Shown: positions 18,918 to 28,105, counted from the first letter of the stretch. The stretch is DNA of 61,924 nucleotides from Phaeobacter sp. HF9A (GCF_011806385.1 NZ_JAATOX010000010.1:1-61924), one strand, 5' to 3'. The notes: a model not told the origin generated them from the sequence alone. Translations and numbers: made by a program.

Positions 18918-21103
18918 GATCGCCTGCTCGTTGTGGTGCCGCTCTTAACGGAGAACCCGTTGAGCGAGAGAGTAAATCCGAAATCGGTCGATGGCTCAAC
19001 ACTTGTGGTCGAGGTATAGCGACGGCTGACCGAGAGGTCGAGGGTAACGCACTCATTCTGATAGGTCAGGCCAATTCCGGTGCGGGTGGCGCGGCTATCG
19101 GCAATGTCGTAGCGCACATCGGCCCCCGCGCGCCAGGTGTTCGTCAGCGCATAGCTGCCATCGAGCCAGAGCTCGGAGGTATCGCTGCTGCGGTCTTCTG
19201 CCGGGTCCGACTGAAGCCAGAGATAGCTGCCGTAGAGGCTCAGCCGGTCGCGATCCAGATCGCCGCGAAACTCTGCCTTGGAGACCGACCAGGATTCGTC
19301 GAGGATCCCGCGCGCGGTGACGGTCAGATTGTTCATGAAATTGACCTGACCGGCCAGAAGGAAATCGGAGCTTTGCCCATCCAGGCCCGAGGTGGCGGTG
19401 AAGCCGGGCTGCGCGTCCTCGCGCAAGATCTGCGCAATGGTTCCGGTCGCCGACCAGCCGCGCTCGTCGAAATGGGCGAAATTGACACCATAGACCAGTG
19501 CCAGCCCATCTTCGCGCGCGTCGGGTTCGGGAAAGCGTGACAGCGCCAAGAGGTTGCCCTGGTCGAATTCCGAGATATTGCTGGCCTCGTTGGGCACATC
19601 ATCGCCGCTGACATGGGACCAGCCGATTTGCACGATCGGTTCCAGCAGTTGCGTCGCGCCGGAGGCGGTTTGGCGCAACATCGGGCGGCGGAAGGTCAGC
19701 GCCGCCTTTGGGGTGATCCGGCTGACGTCCTGTTGGTAGATGGCATCATCGGAGAGCGCAAAGCTGTCGATCGCCACGCCGGCGGTGGCGCTGGTCTCAA
19801 CGCCCCAGGGCAGGATCCAGCTGCGCAGCCAGGTTGCATCGGCGGTCAGGCGGGTCACATCACGGCCATTGGCCTCGGTCGCGGTGGCGTCGAGCGTGGA
19901 TTCGCGGAAAAACTGCGTGCCATTCAGCCGCAGCCGCAATTCACCGCCGATATGCCTGGGAAACAGGCGCTGTTCAAATGTGCCGGTCAGAATGGCGGTG
20001 GGCACAAGATCGCCATTTTCTGTATCGCGCAGGGTCTTGTAGTTGTGAATGCTGCCCTGGATCAGCTGATCGCGCTGCACCCGCCAGAGGCTCAGGTCAG
20101 AGCGCAGCCGGTCGGCATCCGAGATGTCATAATCGGCGAGATAGCCGTCATCTGATACGGTTTTCAGATCAAAGCGCAGCTTGAAGCCGCGTTGCAGCTC
20201 GAAGAGGCCCGTGGCGAAGAGATAGCCGCGATTGTCCTCGGGTTGGATCTCGTCGCGGCTGAAGGCGCCGGAAATCTCGATCTGGCCGTTGCGAAACGCC
20301 TGCCGGTAGCGCAGCCCGAGCGAGGTGGCCTTTGCCGCCAGATAGGGCGTGATGGTCAAATCGCGATGGGGGCCAATGGTGACAAAATAGGGCACCTTGA
20401 CACCAAACCCGAGGTTCGAGGAACTCGACAAGGTCGGGATCAGGAAGCCATCGGCCCGATCCAGCGAGGGATCCGGCAGGCGCAGGCCGGGAAAGTAGAA
20501 CACCGGGACATTTCGGATCCGCAGCTGCGCGCCCTCGAAATACAGCTGTTTTTCCTCTGCGTCATGGGTCACCCGTTCGGCGCGGATTTGCCAGAGCGGC
20601 GGGCGGCCATCGCCACAGACATCACAAGAGGTGACGGCGGTTTTATAGAGCTGAGAATAGCGCCCCTCGACCCGCGTCATCTGCTGGGCCGCGAGCTGGA
20701 CCTGCTGGTCAAACACCATCCGCGCGCCGCGCAGAATGCCGTTGCGCAGCCCGCTGTCGAGTTCTGCGGCATTGGCCAGAACGGTGACAGAGCCGCCCTG
20801 GTCAAGCCGGATCGGCCCGTCGAGCGTCAGCACCCCGCTTTGGCGATCATAGGTGATGCGGCTGGCCTGAAGGCGGATGTTGCCCTGAAAGGCCTCGACA
20901 TGACCTTCGGCCACCAGCTTGCGATCCGGCGACATGAAGACCTTATCCGCCACCAGCGTGGCGGCGGCGCTCTGATCCTGTGCCGCCACATCGGGTGCAT
21001 GCAGCGCGGCCGGTGCCGCCAGCATCAGCCCCAGCCAGAGCGGCAGCACGGATGACAGCAGTTTGCTCCGGCGTTTTGTTTTGTAATCAACCGTCTTCGG
21101 CAT
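18908..21103 (-). CDS. lptD: LPS-assembly outer-membrane protein LptD
   Basis: Outer-membrane barrel that inserts lipopolysaccharide into the outer leaflet. 731 aa. After a basic start (KTKRRSKLL) and a signal peptide (to about residue 42) comes the periplasmic LptA-like jellyroll (residues 45-150: ADKVFMSPDRKLVAEGHVE, YDRQSGVLTLDGP). Beyond that is a long barrel rich in alternating aromatic strands (LRYRQAFRNGQIEISGAF, GVNFAHFDERGWSATG). The last residues FTLSLNGF form the final strand region. It overlaps lptG by 17 bases and surA by 10, so lptG-lptD-surA-pdxA is one operon. Confidence 0.95.
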   Translation of the reverse strand: MPKTVDYKTKRRSKLLSSVLPLWLGLMLAAPAALHAPDVAAQDQSAAATLVADKVFMSPDRKLVAEGHVEAFQGNIRLQASRITYDRQSGVLTLDGPIRLDQGGSVTVLANAAELDSGLRNGILRGARMVFDQQVQLAAQQMTRVEGRYSQLYKTAVTSCDVCGDGRPPLWQIRAERVTHDAEEKQLYFEGAQLRIRNVPVFYFPGLRLPDPSLDRADGFLIPTLSSSSNLGFGVKVPYFVTIGPHRDLTITPYLAAKATSLGLRYRQAFRNGQIEISGAFSRDEIQPEDNRGYLFATGLFELQRGFKLRFDLKTVSDDGYLADYDISDADRLRSDLSLWRVQRDQLIQGSIHNYKTLRDTENGDLVPTAILTGTFEQRLFPRHIGGELRLRLNGTQFFRESTLDATATEANGRDVTRLTADATWLRSWILPWGVETSATAGVAIDSFALSDDAIYQQDVSRITPKAALTFRRPMLRQTASGATQLLEPIVQIGWSHVSGDDVPNEASNISEFDQGNLLALSRFPEPDAREDGLALVYGVNFAHFDERGWSATGTIAQILREDAQPGFTATSGLDGQSSDFLLAGQVNFMNNLTVTARGILDESWSVSKAEFRGDLDRDRLSLYGSYLWLQSDPAEDRSSDTSELWLDGSYALTNTWRAGADVRYDIADSRATRTGIGLTYQNECVTLDLSVSRRYTSTTSVEPSTDFGFTLSLNGFSVKSGTTTSRRSCS

Positions 21104-22193
21104 GCAGGAGCAGTCCCATCGTCAGGAGTATTGAGGCAACCGGTGGCGCCCAGGCCGCCAGAAGAACCGGGATTTGTCCGTTTTCACCGAGGATCCGTGC
21201 GAAGTTATGGACAAAATAAAGCGTAAAACCCAGCAAGACCGAGGTCAGCACCGCGACGCCGGTGCCACCAAGCCTGGTGTGGCGCATGGTGAATGCGGCG
21301 CCGACCAGCACCATCGCCACCAGAAACAGCGGCCGGGCCAGTTCCACCTGGAACCAGACCTGAAAGCGGGTGGTGGAAAACCCCGCCTCATTCAGCGCCG
21401 CAATGGTTTGCGGCAGCTCGTAGATCGAAATCCCCTCGGAAAAGCTGATGGTGTCGCGGATGCGCTCATTGGTCAGGGTGGTCGGCAGGCGCAGCTCTTC
21501 GAACCGGCGCGCGCCCCGTTCCGGGTTCACCCCCACCACAAGCTGCCAGACCTTGGCGTTGCGCAGCACCCAGTCCTCGCCGTCCAGCCAGGCCTCTTCC
21601 GCGAGGATGCGGCGGGTGGGGCCACCATCCGGCGCGTAGCTGAGGATCGAGACATGCGAGAGCACCAGCGAATCCGCGGTCCCCTCGTAATTGGCCGCAT
21701 GGATGACCGATTGGCCATTCTGCCCGCCCTGACGCAGCCACAGCCCCTCGCCGGTGAGCGACACCGCCGCCGCAGCGCCCGGCTGGCGATAGCTCTCGGC
21801 CAAGGATTTATAGCGATTGGCCGTGGCCGCCACGATCGGGTTCAGCGTGGTCACCGCCAGGGCACCAATCACCAGCGCCAGCAGCACCGGCGGCAGCAGC
21901 GCCCGGATACCCGAGCGCCCAAACGCGCGGGTCACCACCAACTCGCTGCTGCGGGCCATGCCAACAAACAGCACGATGGTGGTCAGGATCATGATCAAGG
22001 GCAGGAAATTGCTCAGCGCAGCCGGTGTGTTCAGCAGCGTCAGCCCCAGAAGCTGGCCCAGGTTCAACCCCTGGGCATCGAACCGGCGGAATTGCTCGCT
22101 GAGGTCGATCAGCATCACGAGGCTCATCAACACGCCAGCGATGATGACAAACGACTGGAGAAACCGGCGCGCGTAATAGAGGTCGAGAATCAT
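21087..22193 (-). CDS. lptG: LPS export ABC permease LptG
   Basis: Inner-membrane permease of the LptB2FG lipopolysaccharide exporter. 368 aa from the ATG at 22193. It has the YjgP/YjgQ layout: ILDLYYARRFLQSF before TM1, TM2-TM3 in the first 120 residues, a periplasmic jellyroll (about 125-265), and three TM segments at the C-terminus ending in LLHAEDG. The coupling-helix segment RSSELVVTRAFGRSG (about 82-96) is typical. LptG works as a heterodimer with LptF, but no lptF lies directly upstream here, unlike the order I expect in this family. A short reading frame ends in ATGA across this start. Confidence 0.94.
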   Translation of the reverse strand: MILDLYYARRFLQSFVIIAGVLMSLVMLIDLSEQFRRFDAQGLNLGQLLGLTLLNTPAALSNFLPLIMILTTIVLFVGMARSSELVVTRAFGRSGIRALLPPVLLALVIGALAVTTLNPIVAATANRYKSLAESYRQPGAAAAVSLTGEGLWLRQGGQNGQSVIHAANYEGTADSLVLSHVSILSYAPDGGPTRRILAEEAWLDGEDWVLRNAKVWQLVVGVNPERGARRFEELRLPTTLTNERIRDTISFSEGISIYELPQTIAALNEAGFSTTRFQVWFQVELARPLFLVAMVLVGAAFTMRHTRLGGTGVAVLTSVLLGFTLYFVHNFARILGENGQIPVLLAAWAPPVASILLTMGLLLHAEDG

Positions 22194-22622
22194 GCCGCAC
22201 TCTCCGGCTGCGGGCACATGTTGTGCACCCTGGCACGGCGGGGAATGTCCGTACGGTCATGGATTTTGGAGATCAACAGGCCATCTGCGCGTCCTGCGAT
22301 GGTGTGCAGGCACGGCTCTTGTGTCCGGCGCCCCCAGATCGGGCGGGACGACGGTCTGGCCCAGGGGCCATGGAACAGCGATATATGCGACAGCGCATAT
22401 CTGTCGTGGTCTGACACCCGATCCCCCCATAGATCTTGCGCTCTGATTGTGGCGGACCTTAGAGGAATTCAACAGGCGGGAAAACTGCAATCTTCCTTAC
22501 CTGCTGCGGAACGCGCGTGAAATGGGCGCAGCGGCGGGCCTGCTCTGGTATTCATCGCTGCCAGCGGCTACCTGTTAGGCAAATGGGGTCGTCGCCCCCC
22601 GCATCAACTACAGGAGATCTCT
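22194..22622. other. Gap between lptG and pepA where lptF is expected
   Basis: These 429 bases separate divergent lptG and pepA. No membrane-protein coding is visible in any frame. A minus-strand 75-codon reading frame (GTG at 22417 to TGA at 22190) begins with DRYALSH and ends with its TGA overlapping the lptG ATG, as a true upstream operon partner would. It uses rare codons (AGA, ATA) and has no hydrophobic segment, so it is probably non-coding or a remnant. Promoters for pepA and for the lptG operon must lie here. Confidence 0.55.
22383..22400. promoter_or_regulatory. Palindrome between lptG and pepA
   Basis: ATATGCG, ACAG, CGCATAT is a perfect 7-bp inverted repeat in an A+T-richer patch of the divergent region. 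It looks like a dimeric regulator's operator. No known motif is recognised. Confidence 0.35.
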
Positions 22623-24095
22623 ATGAGCGCGCTTTGCCCGGTCCGTTTTTCCAGCTTCGATCCCAAGGCCCTCGCCGACGTCAATGGCCATCTGGCCATT
22701 CTGGTCACTCCCGAAGGCACCATGGATCAAGCCGCGCGCTCGGCAAATCGCCTGACCAAGGGCGCGGTGGCGCGGCTCATCGCCTCTGATGATTTCGCCA
22801 AGGCCAAGACCGGGCAGGTGATCACCCTGGCCTGGCCTGCGGGGCTCGCCGCCGAGGCGCTGCATGTGCTGGTGATGCCGCGTCGTGTCTCGGCCATCGA
22901 GGCGCGCAAGGCGGGCGCAAAACTGGCCGAAGCGCGCGGCTCCGCGCCGCTGACCGTGAAGGCCGGGAATATGTCGCGGGCCGCAGATCTGGCGCTGGGG
23001 CTGGCGCTGCGCGACTATCGGTTCGACGCGCATAAATCCCAGGACAGCGAGGCCCCGGCCGAGGTGGTCATCTGCCACAACAAACCCGAGGAACTGGCCG
23101 AGGCCTATGCGCCGCTTCAGGCGGTCGCCGAAGGCGTGCATATGACCCGCGATCTGGTCAATGAGCCCGCCAATGTGCTGACCACAACCGAATTCGCCGA
23201 CCGTCTGGCGGAGATGCGCGCTTTGGGGCTTGAGGTCGAGGTGTTGGAAGAAGACGCGCTGGCAGAACTCGGCATGCGCACCCTTCTGGCCGTCGGGCAG
23301 GGCTCTGCCAGCCCCTCCAAGGTGGTTGTGATGAAATGGAATGGCGGTGCCGCTGAGGCCGCGCCGCTGGCGCTGGTGGGCAAAGGCGTGGTGTTCGACA
23401 GCGGCGGTATTTCGATCAAACCGGCGGCAGGCATGGAAGACATGACCATGGATATGGGTGGGGCCGGCACGGTTGCGGGCACCATGCGCGCGCTGGCGCT
23501 GCGCAAGGCCAAGGCCAATGTGGTCGGCCTTGTCGGCCTGGTCGAGAACATGCCCTCCGGCACCGCGATCCGCCCGGGCGATGTGGTGAAATCCATGAAG
23601 GGAGACACGGTGGAGATCATCAACACCGATGCCGAGGGGCGTCTGGTGCTCTGTGACGTGCTCTGGTACGCGCAGGAGCGGTTCAAACCCGCCGGGGTGA
23701 TTGATCTTGCCACGCTGACAGGTGCGATCATCATTGGCCTTGGGCATGAAAACGCGGGCGTTTTCTCCAATGACGACAATCTTTGCGGCGCCTTCCTGAA
23801 GGCCGCCGAGGCCGAGGATGAGGGCGCCTGGCGCATGCCGCTCGGCGCCGCCTATGACGAGCAGCTGAAATCGAATGTGGCGGATATGAAAAACGTCGGG
23901 GGCCGGCCGGCGGGCTCTGTCACCGCAGCGCAGTTCCTGCAACGCTTCATTCAGGAGGGAACGCCCTGGATCCACCTCGATATCGCCGGGGTGGCGTCGG
24001 TCAAGAGCAATACGGCCTATGCGCCCAAGGGCGCCACGGGCTGGGGCGTGATGGCGCTGAACCGTCTGGTGCAGGACATGTTTGAAGCAGAGTGA
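22623..24095 (+). CDS. pepA: Leucyl aminopeptidase (M17)
   Basis: Hexameric two-metal aminopeptidase that removes N-terminal residues during cytosolic peptide turnover. 490 aa. The catalytic C-terminal domain shows VGKGVVFDSGGISIKPA (metal Lys/Asp), MDMGGAGTV and NTDAEGRLVL, the M17 signature. The N-terminal domain is more variable, as is normal. AGGAG precedes the ATG by 7 bases. holC starts 7 bases after the stop, a pairing kept in many proteobacteria, so the two are one operon. Confidence 0.97.
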   Translation: MSALCPVRFSSFDPKALADVNGHLAILVTPEGTMDQAARSANRLTKGAVARLIASDDFAKAKTGQVITLAWPAGLAAEALHVLVMPRRVSAIEARKAGAKLAEARGSAPLTVKAGNMSRAADLALGLALRDYRFDAHKSQDSEAPAEVVICHNKPEELAEAYAPLQAVAEGVHMTRDLVNEPANVLTTTEFADRLAEMRALGLEVEVLEEDALAELGMRTLLAVGQGSASPSKVVVMKWNGGAAEAAPLALVGKGVVFDSGGISIKPAAGMEDMTMDMGGAGTVAGTMRALALRKAKANVVGLVGLVENMPSGTAIRPGDVVKSMKGDTVEIINTDAEGRLVLCDVLWYAQERFKPAGVIDLATLTGAIIIGLGHENAGVFSNDDNLCGAFLKAAEAEDEGAWRMPLGAAYDEQLKSNVADMKNVGGRPAGSVTAAQFLQRFIQEGTPWIHLDIAGVASVKSNTAYAPKGATGWGVMALNRLVQDMFEAE

Positions 24096-24102
24096 TCGCG
24101 CT

Positions 24103-24567
24103 ATGGGAGCCGCCTATTTCTATCACCTGACCCAAAAGCCCTTGCAGGCAACCCTGCCGGTGCTGCTGGAAAAGGCGCGCGGCGCGGGCTGGCGGGTCGC
24201 GGTCCGGGGCCGCGACCCCGACCGCCTGGCCTGGCTCGATGAGGCGCTGTGGCTGGGCGGAGATGCGAGTTTCCTGCCGCACGGATGCGCAGGTGGCCCC
24301 CATGATGCCTTGCAGCCGATCTTGCTGACCACCTCCGCGACCGCAGCCAATACACCGGTCTGCGTGATGAGCATCGACGGGGCGGAGGTCGCCCCCGAAG
24401 AGGTCCAGGCGCTTGAGCGGGTCTGTATCCTGTTTGATGGCACCGACCCGGAGGCCGTACAACAGGCGCGAGGACAGTGGAAAACGCTGACCGCCGCCGG
24501 TTGCGCGGCGCAATATTGGTCCGAAGAGTCGGGCCGCTGGGAAAAGAAAGCCGAAAGCGCGGCATGA
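24103..24567 (+). CDS. holC: DNA polymerase III subunit chi
   Basis: Chi links the clamp-loader complex to single-strand DNA-binding protein at the replication fork. 154 aa. It starts with AAYFYHLTQKPLQATLPVLLEKA, and DEALWLGGDASFLPHG and the PVCVMSIDG strand are typical of HolC. The ATG at 24103 gives the family N-terminus; an in-frame ATG 21 bases earlier would overlap pepA. The C-terminal SGRWEKK tail is close to the family end. A dispersed repeat directly follows. Confidence 0.93.
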   Translation: MGAAYFYHLTQKPLQATLPVLLEKARGAGWRVAVRGRDPDRLAWLDEALWLGGDASFLPHGCAGGPHDALQPILLTTSATAANTPVCVMSIDGAEVAPEEVQALERVCILFDGTDPEAVQQARGQWKTLTAAGCAAQYWSEESGRWEKKAESAA

Positions 24568-24570
24568 AGT

Positions 24571-24632
24571 GAGGGGCGCTGCCCCTCCTGGCCGATGGCC
24601 AATTCACCCCGGGATATTTCGGGTTAGAAGAA
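24571..24632 (+). repeat. Dispersed intergenic repeat, copy B
   Basis: Contains GGGGC/GCCCC and TGGCC/GGCCA hairpins, then CACCCCGGGATATTTC and GGGTTAGAAGAA. It starts 4 bases past the holC stop. It matches copy C at 50038 over its whole length; the second hairpin's loop differs while the stem pairing is kept. Confidence 0.85.
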
Positions 24633-24721
24633 TATGGCGGCACAAGACAATATTAACCTTGATCTGCTTTTGTTCTTCTTGCGGTACAGGCTGGGAAGCC
24701 GATGGCCGTGTTAGGAGAAGG

Positions 24722-24756
24722 CCTGCCGCCAGCGCTGTGTTCGGGGCGGCAGGTTT
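24722..24756 (+). terminator. Hairpin, probable terminator of pepA-holC
   Basis: CCTGCCGCC (24722-24730) pairs perfectly with GGCGGCAGG (24745-24753) across a 14-base loop, followed by TTT. It lies between holC and the convergent retropepsin gene. The T-run is short, so the call is moderate. Confidence 0.5.
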
Positions 24757-24760
24757 CGCA

Positions 24761-24788
24761 TTCTTCTAACTCAAAATATCCCCGCCGG
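24761..24788 (-). repeat. Dispersed intergenic repeat, partial copy in reverse
   Basis: Read on the minus strand this is CCGGCGGGGATATTTTGAG then TTAGAAGAA, the right half of the dispersed repeat. It lies 24 bases past the stop of the retropepsin gene and is inverted relative to copy B, so the two form inverted ends around about 130 bases. Confidence 0.75.
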
Positions 24789-24811
24789 AGGCACGTGCCG
24801 TCAGGCGCGTT

Positions 24812-25393
24812 TCAACGGGTTAGGATCAACTCGTTGTTGCGGATCTCAAAGCCGGAGTAGCGCTGAAGATAGCCCATTCCGAGGAGCGATTGTTCCAGAG
24901 CGCCCTTGTTCACCCAGGCGGTGACGTCTTGATCGTGAATTGGGCCCAGAACCACACTGTCCAGGTTGACGCGCGCGGTTTGGACTTCGCCATTTGCGGT
25001 GGTGGCGCGATCAAGATAGGCGAGATCCTGCGGATCAATCCCCACCCGCCTTGCGTCCCGCGCGTTCAGAACCATTTCGCTGGCTCCGGTATCCACCAGG
25101 AAGGTCACCGGCGTGTCGTTGATGGTCAGGGTGAGGTAATAATGCCCGTCGCGCGCCCGTGGGACCGCGATCTGGCCGGTATCTGACATCACTGCCTGCT
25201 GCCGCACCATGGTGCCGCGAATGTCTTCCCAGAGACCATAGGCGGCAATCACGCCAAGGAAGATCAACACCCAGATCGCCAGCTGCTGCGCGGTCTTGCC
25301 CAGGGATTGCCGGTTTTGCACAAACACCCAGGAGCCGATCACGGCAAGCATGAGCACCAGATAGATCATATGGCCGATATCATCGGATGTCAT
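24812..25393 (-). CDS. Membrane-anchored retropepsin-like aspartic protease
   Basis: 193-aa clan AA (TIGR02281-type) protease. Two hydrophobic segments (about residues 8-25 and 38-55) anchor it in the inner membrane. The protease domain follows, with the catalytic DTGA at 101-104 in TFLVDTGASEMVL and a YYLTLTINDTPV strand before it. One such domain is half an active site, so it should act as a dimer, like retropepsins. AGGAGG stands 9 bases before the ATG at 25393. The substrate is unknown. Confidence 0.88.
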   Translation of the reverse strand: MTSDDIGHMIYLVLMLAVIGSWVFVQNRQSLGKTAQQLAIWVLIFLGVIAAYGLWEDIRGTMVRQQAVMSDTGQIAVPRARDGHYYLTLTINDTPVTFLVDTGASEMVLNARDARRVGIDPQDLAYLDRATTANGEVQTARVNLDSVVLGPIHDQDVTAWVNKGALEQSLLGMGYLQRYSGFEIRNNELILTR

Positions 25394-25440
25394 TGGCACT
25401 GTCCTCCTGAACCGGAGCTAGGTCTTGCCGGACAGGATGT

Positions 25441-26064
25441 CTAGCCCGCAAAGCCAAATGCGCGCAGCCCATCCAGCACGAATTGCACCGAGAGCGCCGC
25501 AAGCAGCATCCCCAAGAGCCGGGTGGCGACATTGATGCCGACGGGGCCCAGAATACGCTCGACCAGGCTGGACATAAGGCAGAGCACCAGCAAAACCGCG
25601 ATCACAGCCACCAGGATCGCCATGACCGAGAGAAAGCCCTCAACGCCCGGGTGCTGACCGGAGAGCAGGATCACGGTGGCAATTGCGCCGGGGCCGGCAA
25701 TCAGCGGGATCGCCAGGGGAAAGACCGAAGGGTCATCTGCGGGCGTGATCTCATCGCCCTGGTGCTGGCGCCGCGCAGTGCGACGTTCAAACAGCATGTC
25801 CAGCGCGGTGAGGAACAACAGCACGCCACCCGCGACGCGGAAGGCCGGCATGGAGATACCGATAAAGCCCAGCACGCTTTCGCCAAACAGGGCAAAGACC
25901 GCAAGGATGCAAATCCCGGTGAGCGAGGCCCGCAGGGCTATGGCCCGGCGCTGTCGAGCGGACATGCCTTGCGTGAGCGCCACGAAGACCGGCGTCAGCC
26001 CGATCGGGTCGATGATGACAAAGAGCGTCACAAAAGACGTAATCAGGAAGCTTTGCTCGATCAT
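25441..26064 (-). CDS. MarC-family integral membrane protein
   Basis: 207-aa inner-membrane protein with about six hydrophobic segments. FVTLFVIIDPIGLTPVFVAL near the start and PLIAGPGAIATVILL in the middle are the two MarC-family repeats. Function is unresolved: a link to multiple antibiotic resistance was once proposed but not upheld, and transport is likely. GGAGG precedes the ATG, which overlaps the stop of the ABC-F gene (ATGA), so the two are translated together. Confidence 0.92.
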   Translation of the reverse strand: MIEQSFLITSFVTLFVIIDPIGLTPVFVALTQGMSARQRRAIALRASLTGICILAVFALFGESVLGFIGISMPAFRVAGGVLLFLTALDMLFERRTARRQHQGDEITPADDPSVFPLAIPLIAGPGAIATVILLSGQHPGVEGFLSVMAILVAVIAVLLVLCLMSSLVERILGPVGINVATRLLGMLLAALSVQFVLDGLRAFGFAG

Positions 26065-27935
26065 GAGGCCTCCGCGATTTCCAGCTGCTCCAGCGCCTCC
26101 ATCCAGAGCGCCTCTGCCCGGGCCAGGGCTTCGATACACTCGGCGTGTTTCTTCTGCCAGACGGCGCGGTCGGACTGCTTTTCCTTCTCATAGAGAGCGG
26201 GATCGGCGAGTTTTTCATCGAGCTTTTCGCGCATCTCGGTGAGTTTTTCGACACGGGCCTCGGATTTGCGCACATCGGCACGCAGGGTCGCCAGACGGTC
26301 GCGCATGGCCCGTTTGGGCTTGGGCGCGTCTTGCGGCTCCGCTTTTGCTTTGGGCGTGGCCTTGGTGGCGGGTTTGTCACGCGCCAGCAGCAGGCTGCGG
26401 TAGCTCTCCAGATCGCCATCATAGGGATTTACCGTGCCGTCAGAGACCAGCCACAGGCGGTCGGCGACCAGGCTCAGCAGGTGCATATCGTGGCTGACCA
26501 GAATGACAGCGCCGGAATAGGCGGTCAGCGCCTCGACCAAGGCTTCGCGGCTCTCGATGTCCAGGTGGTTGGTCGGCTCGTCGAGGATCAGCATATGCGG
26601 CGCGTCGAGCGTGGCCAGAAGCAGGCTCAGCCGTGCCTTTTGCCCACCCGAAAGGCGTCCGACCTTGGTTTCGGCCTGCGCCGCGCCAAGCCCAAAACCC
26701 GCAAGCCTGGTGCGCCATTTGCCCGGGGCCTCATGCGGGCGCAGGCGGCGCAAATGATCCAGCGGCGTTTCATCCACATAGAGCTCGTCCACCTGATGCT
26801 GGGCAAAATAGCCGATCCGCAGCTTGGAGGAGCGTACCATCTTGCCCGCCATCAGCGGCAGCCGGTCCGACAGCAGCTTGGAGAGGGTCGATTTGCCCTG
26901 ACCGTTCTTGCCCAAGAGCGCGATACGGTCGTCCTGGTCAATACGCAGGTTCAGCCGTTTTAGCACCTCGACCTCGCCGTAACCGGTGATGCCGCCCTCG
27001 ATCTGGATGATCGGCGGTGACATTTCCTCGGGCTCGGGGAAGGTGAAGGCGCGCATGGCGGCCTCTTGCGGGGTGGAGATCGGTTTCAGCTTCTCGATCA
27101 TCTTCAGGCGCGATTGCGCCTGTTTCGCCTTTGAGGCCTTGGCGCGGAAGCGATCCACGAAGCTTTGCAGATGCGCGCGCCGGTTGTCCTGCTTGCGGGC
27201 CTCGGACTGGGCCACGGCGATGCGGGCGGCGCGGGTTTCGGCAAAGGTATCGTAGGGTCCCTGATAGAGCGTGAGCTTGCGGTCCTCCAGATGCAGGATC
27301 GCCCCCACCGCACGATTGAGCAGCCCACGGTCGTGGCTGACGATCAGCACCGTATGCGGGTAGCGCGCGATATAGTTTTCCAGCCAGAGCGCGCCTTCCA
27401 GATCAAGATAGTTGGTCGGCTCGTCAAGCAGCAGGAGATCCGGCTGGGCAAAGAGCACGGCGGCAAGGGCCACCCGCATCCGCCAGCCGCCGGAGAAATC
27501 GGAACAGGGGCGCAGCTGGTCGGCATCGTCAAAGCCCAACCCCTTGAGGATCGAGGCAGCGCGGGCCTCGGCCGACCAGGCGTCGATATCCGCAAGCCGG
27601 GTCTGGATCTCGGCGATGCGGGTGCCATCGGTGGCTGTTTCGGATTCCGCCATCAGCTCGGCGCGCTCGGTATCGGCGGCCAGCACCGTATCGACCAGCG
27701 AGGTCTCGGAGGAGGGCACCTCCTGAGCGACACCGCCAATACGCGCCTTGGACGGCAGCGAGATGGAGCCGGTCTCCAGCGCCAGCTCGCCCCGGATCAG
27801 GCGGAACAGGGTGGATTTGCCGGTGCCATTGCGGCCCACGACGCCGACCTTGTGGCCGGTGGGAATGTTAGCGGAGGCCTCTTCCAGCAATGGGCGGCCT
27901 TCGACGGAATAGGTGATGGTGTCAATCTTGAGCAT
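26061..27935 (-). CDS. ABC-F family ATPase (ribosome-associated type)
   Basis: 624-aa soluble protein with two ABC ATPase domains and no membrane segments, so an ABC-F translation factor rather than a transporter. Domain 1 has GRNGTGKST (about residues 34-42), then SGGW and LLLDEPTNYLD. The arm/linker region is charged (about 235-305). Domain 2 has GKNGQGKST, LSGGQKARL and LILDEPTNHLD. The C-terminus is a Lys/Glu-rich extension of about 100 residues that looks coiled-coil. The size suggests the YheS/Uup side of the family. The ATG at 27935 begins MLKIDTITYSV. marC overlaps the end. Confidence 0.94.
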   Translation of the reverse strand: MLKIDTITYSVEGRPLLEEASANIPTGHKVGVVGRNGTGKSTLFRLIRGELALETGSISLPSKARIGGVAQEVPSSETSLVDTVLAADTERAELMAESETATDGTRIAEIQTRLADIDAWSAEARAASILKGLGFDDADQLRPCSDFSGGWRMRVALAAVLFAQPDLLLLDEPTNYLDLEGALWLENYIARYPHTVLIVSHDRGLLNRAVGAILHLEDRKLTLYQGPYDTFAETRAARIAVAQSEARKQDNRRAHLQSFVDRFRAKASKAKQAQSRLKMIEKLKPISTPQEAAMRAFTFPEPEEMSPPIIQIEGGITGYGEVEVLKRLNLRIDQDDRIALLGKNGQGKSTLSKLLSDRLPLMAGKMVRSSKLRIGYFAQHQVDELYVDETPLDHLRRLRPHEAPGKWRTRLAGFGLGAAQAETKVGRLSGGQKARLSLLLATLDAPHMLILDEPTNHLDIESREALVEALTAYSGAVILVSHDMHLLSLVADRLWLVSDGTVNPYDGDLESYRSLLLARDKPATKATPKAKAEPQDAPKPKRAMRDRLATLRADVRKSEARVEKLTEMREKLDEKLADPALYEKEKQSDRAVWQKKHAECIEALARAEALWMEALEQLEIAEAS

Positions 27936-28105
27936 GGCTCTCTCATGTCGAAAGCGGCGGGAGGGGTCAATCACTATCCGTGCTATTCCGGGGCGCAGGC
28001 TTGGCTGTGTCGCGATCTGTGCTAGGCTCTGCCTTGTATTGAAGGGCGGCGCGCCGGGCGTGCGGCATGATTTTTCGGTTTTTATTTTAGTTGAGGAATA
28101 GTGAT

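Noticed and set aside
24633-24760. Riboswitch-like leader between copies of the dispersed repeat
   Set aside because: It lies at the 3' ends of convergent genes, not upstream of any gene, and matches no aptamer consensus I know.
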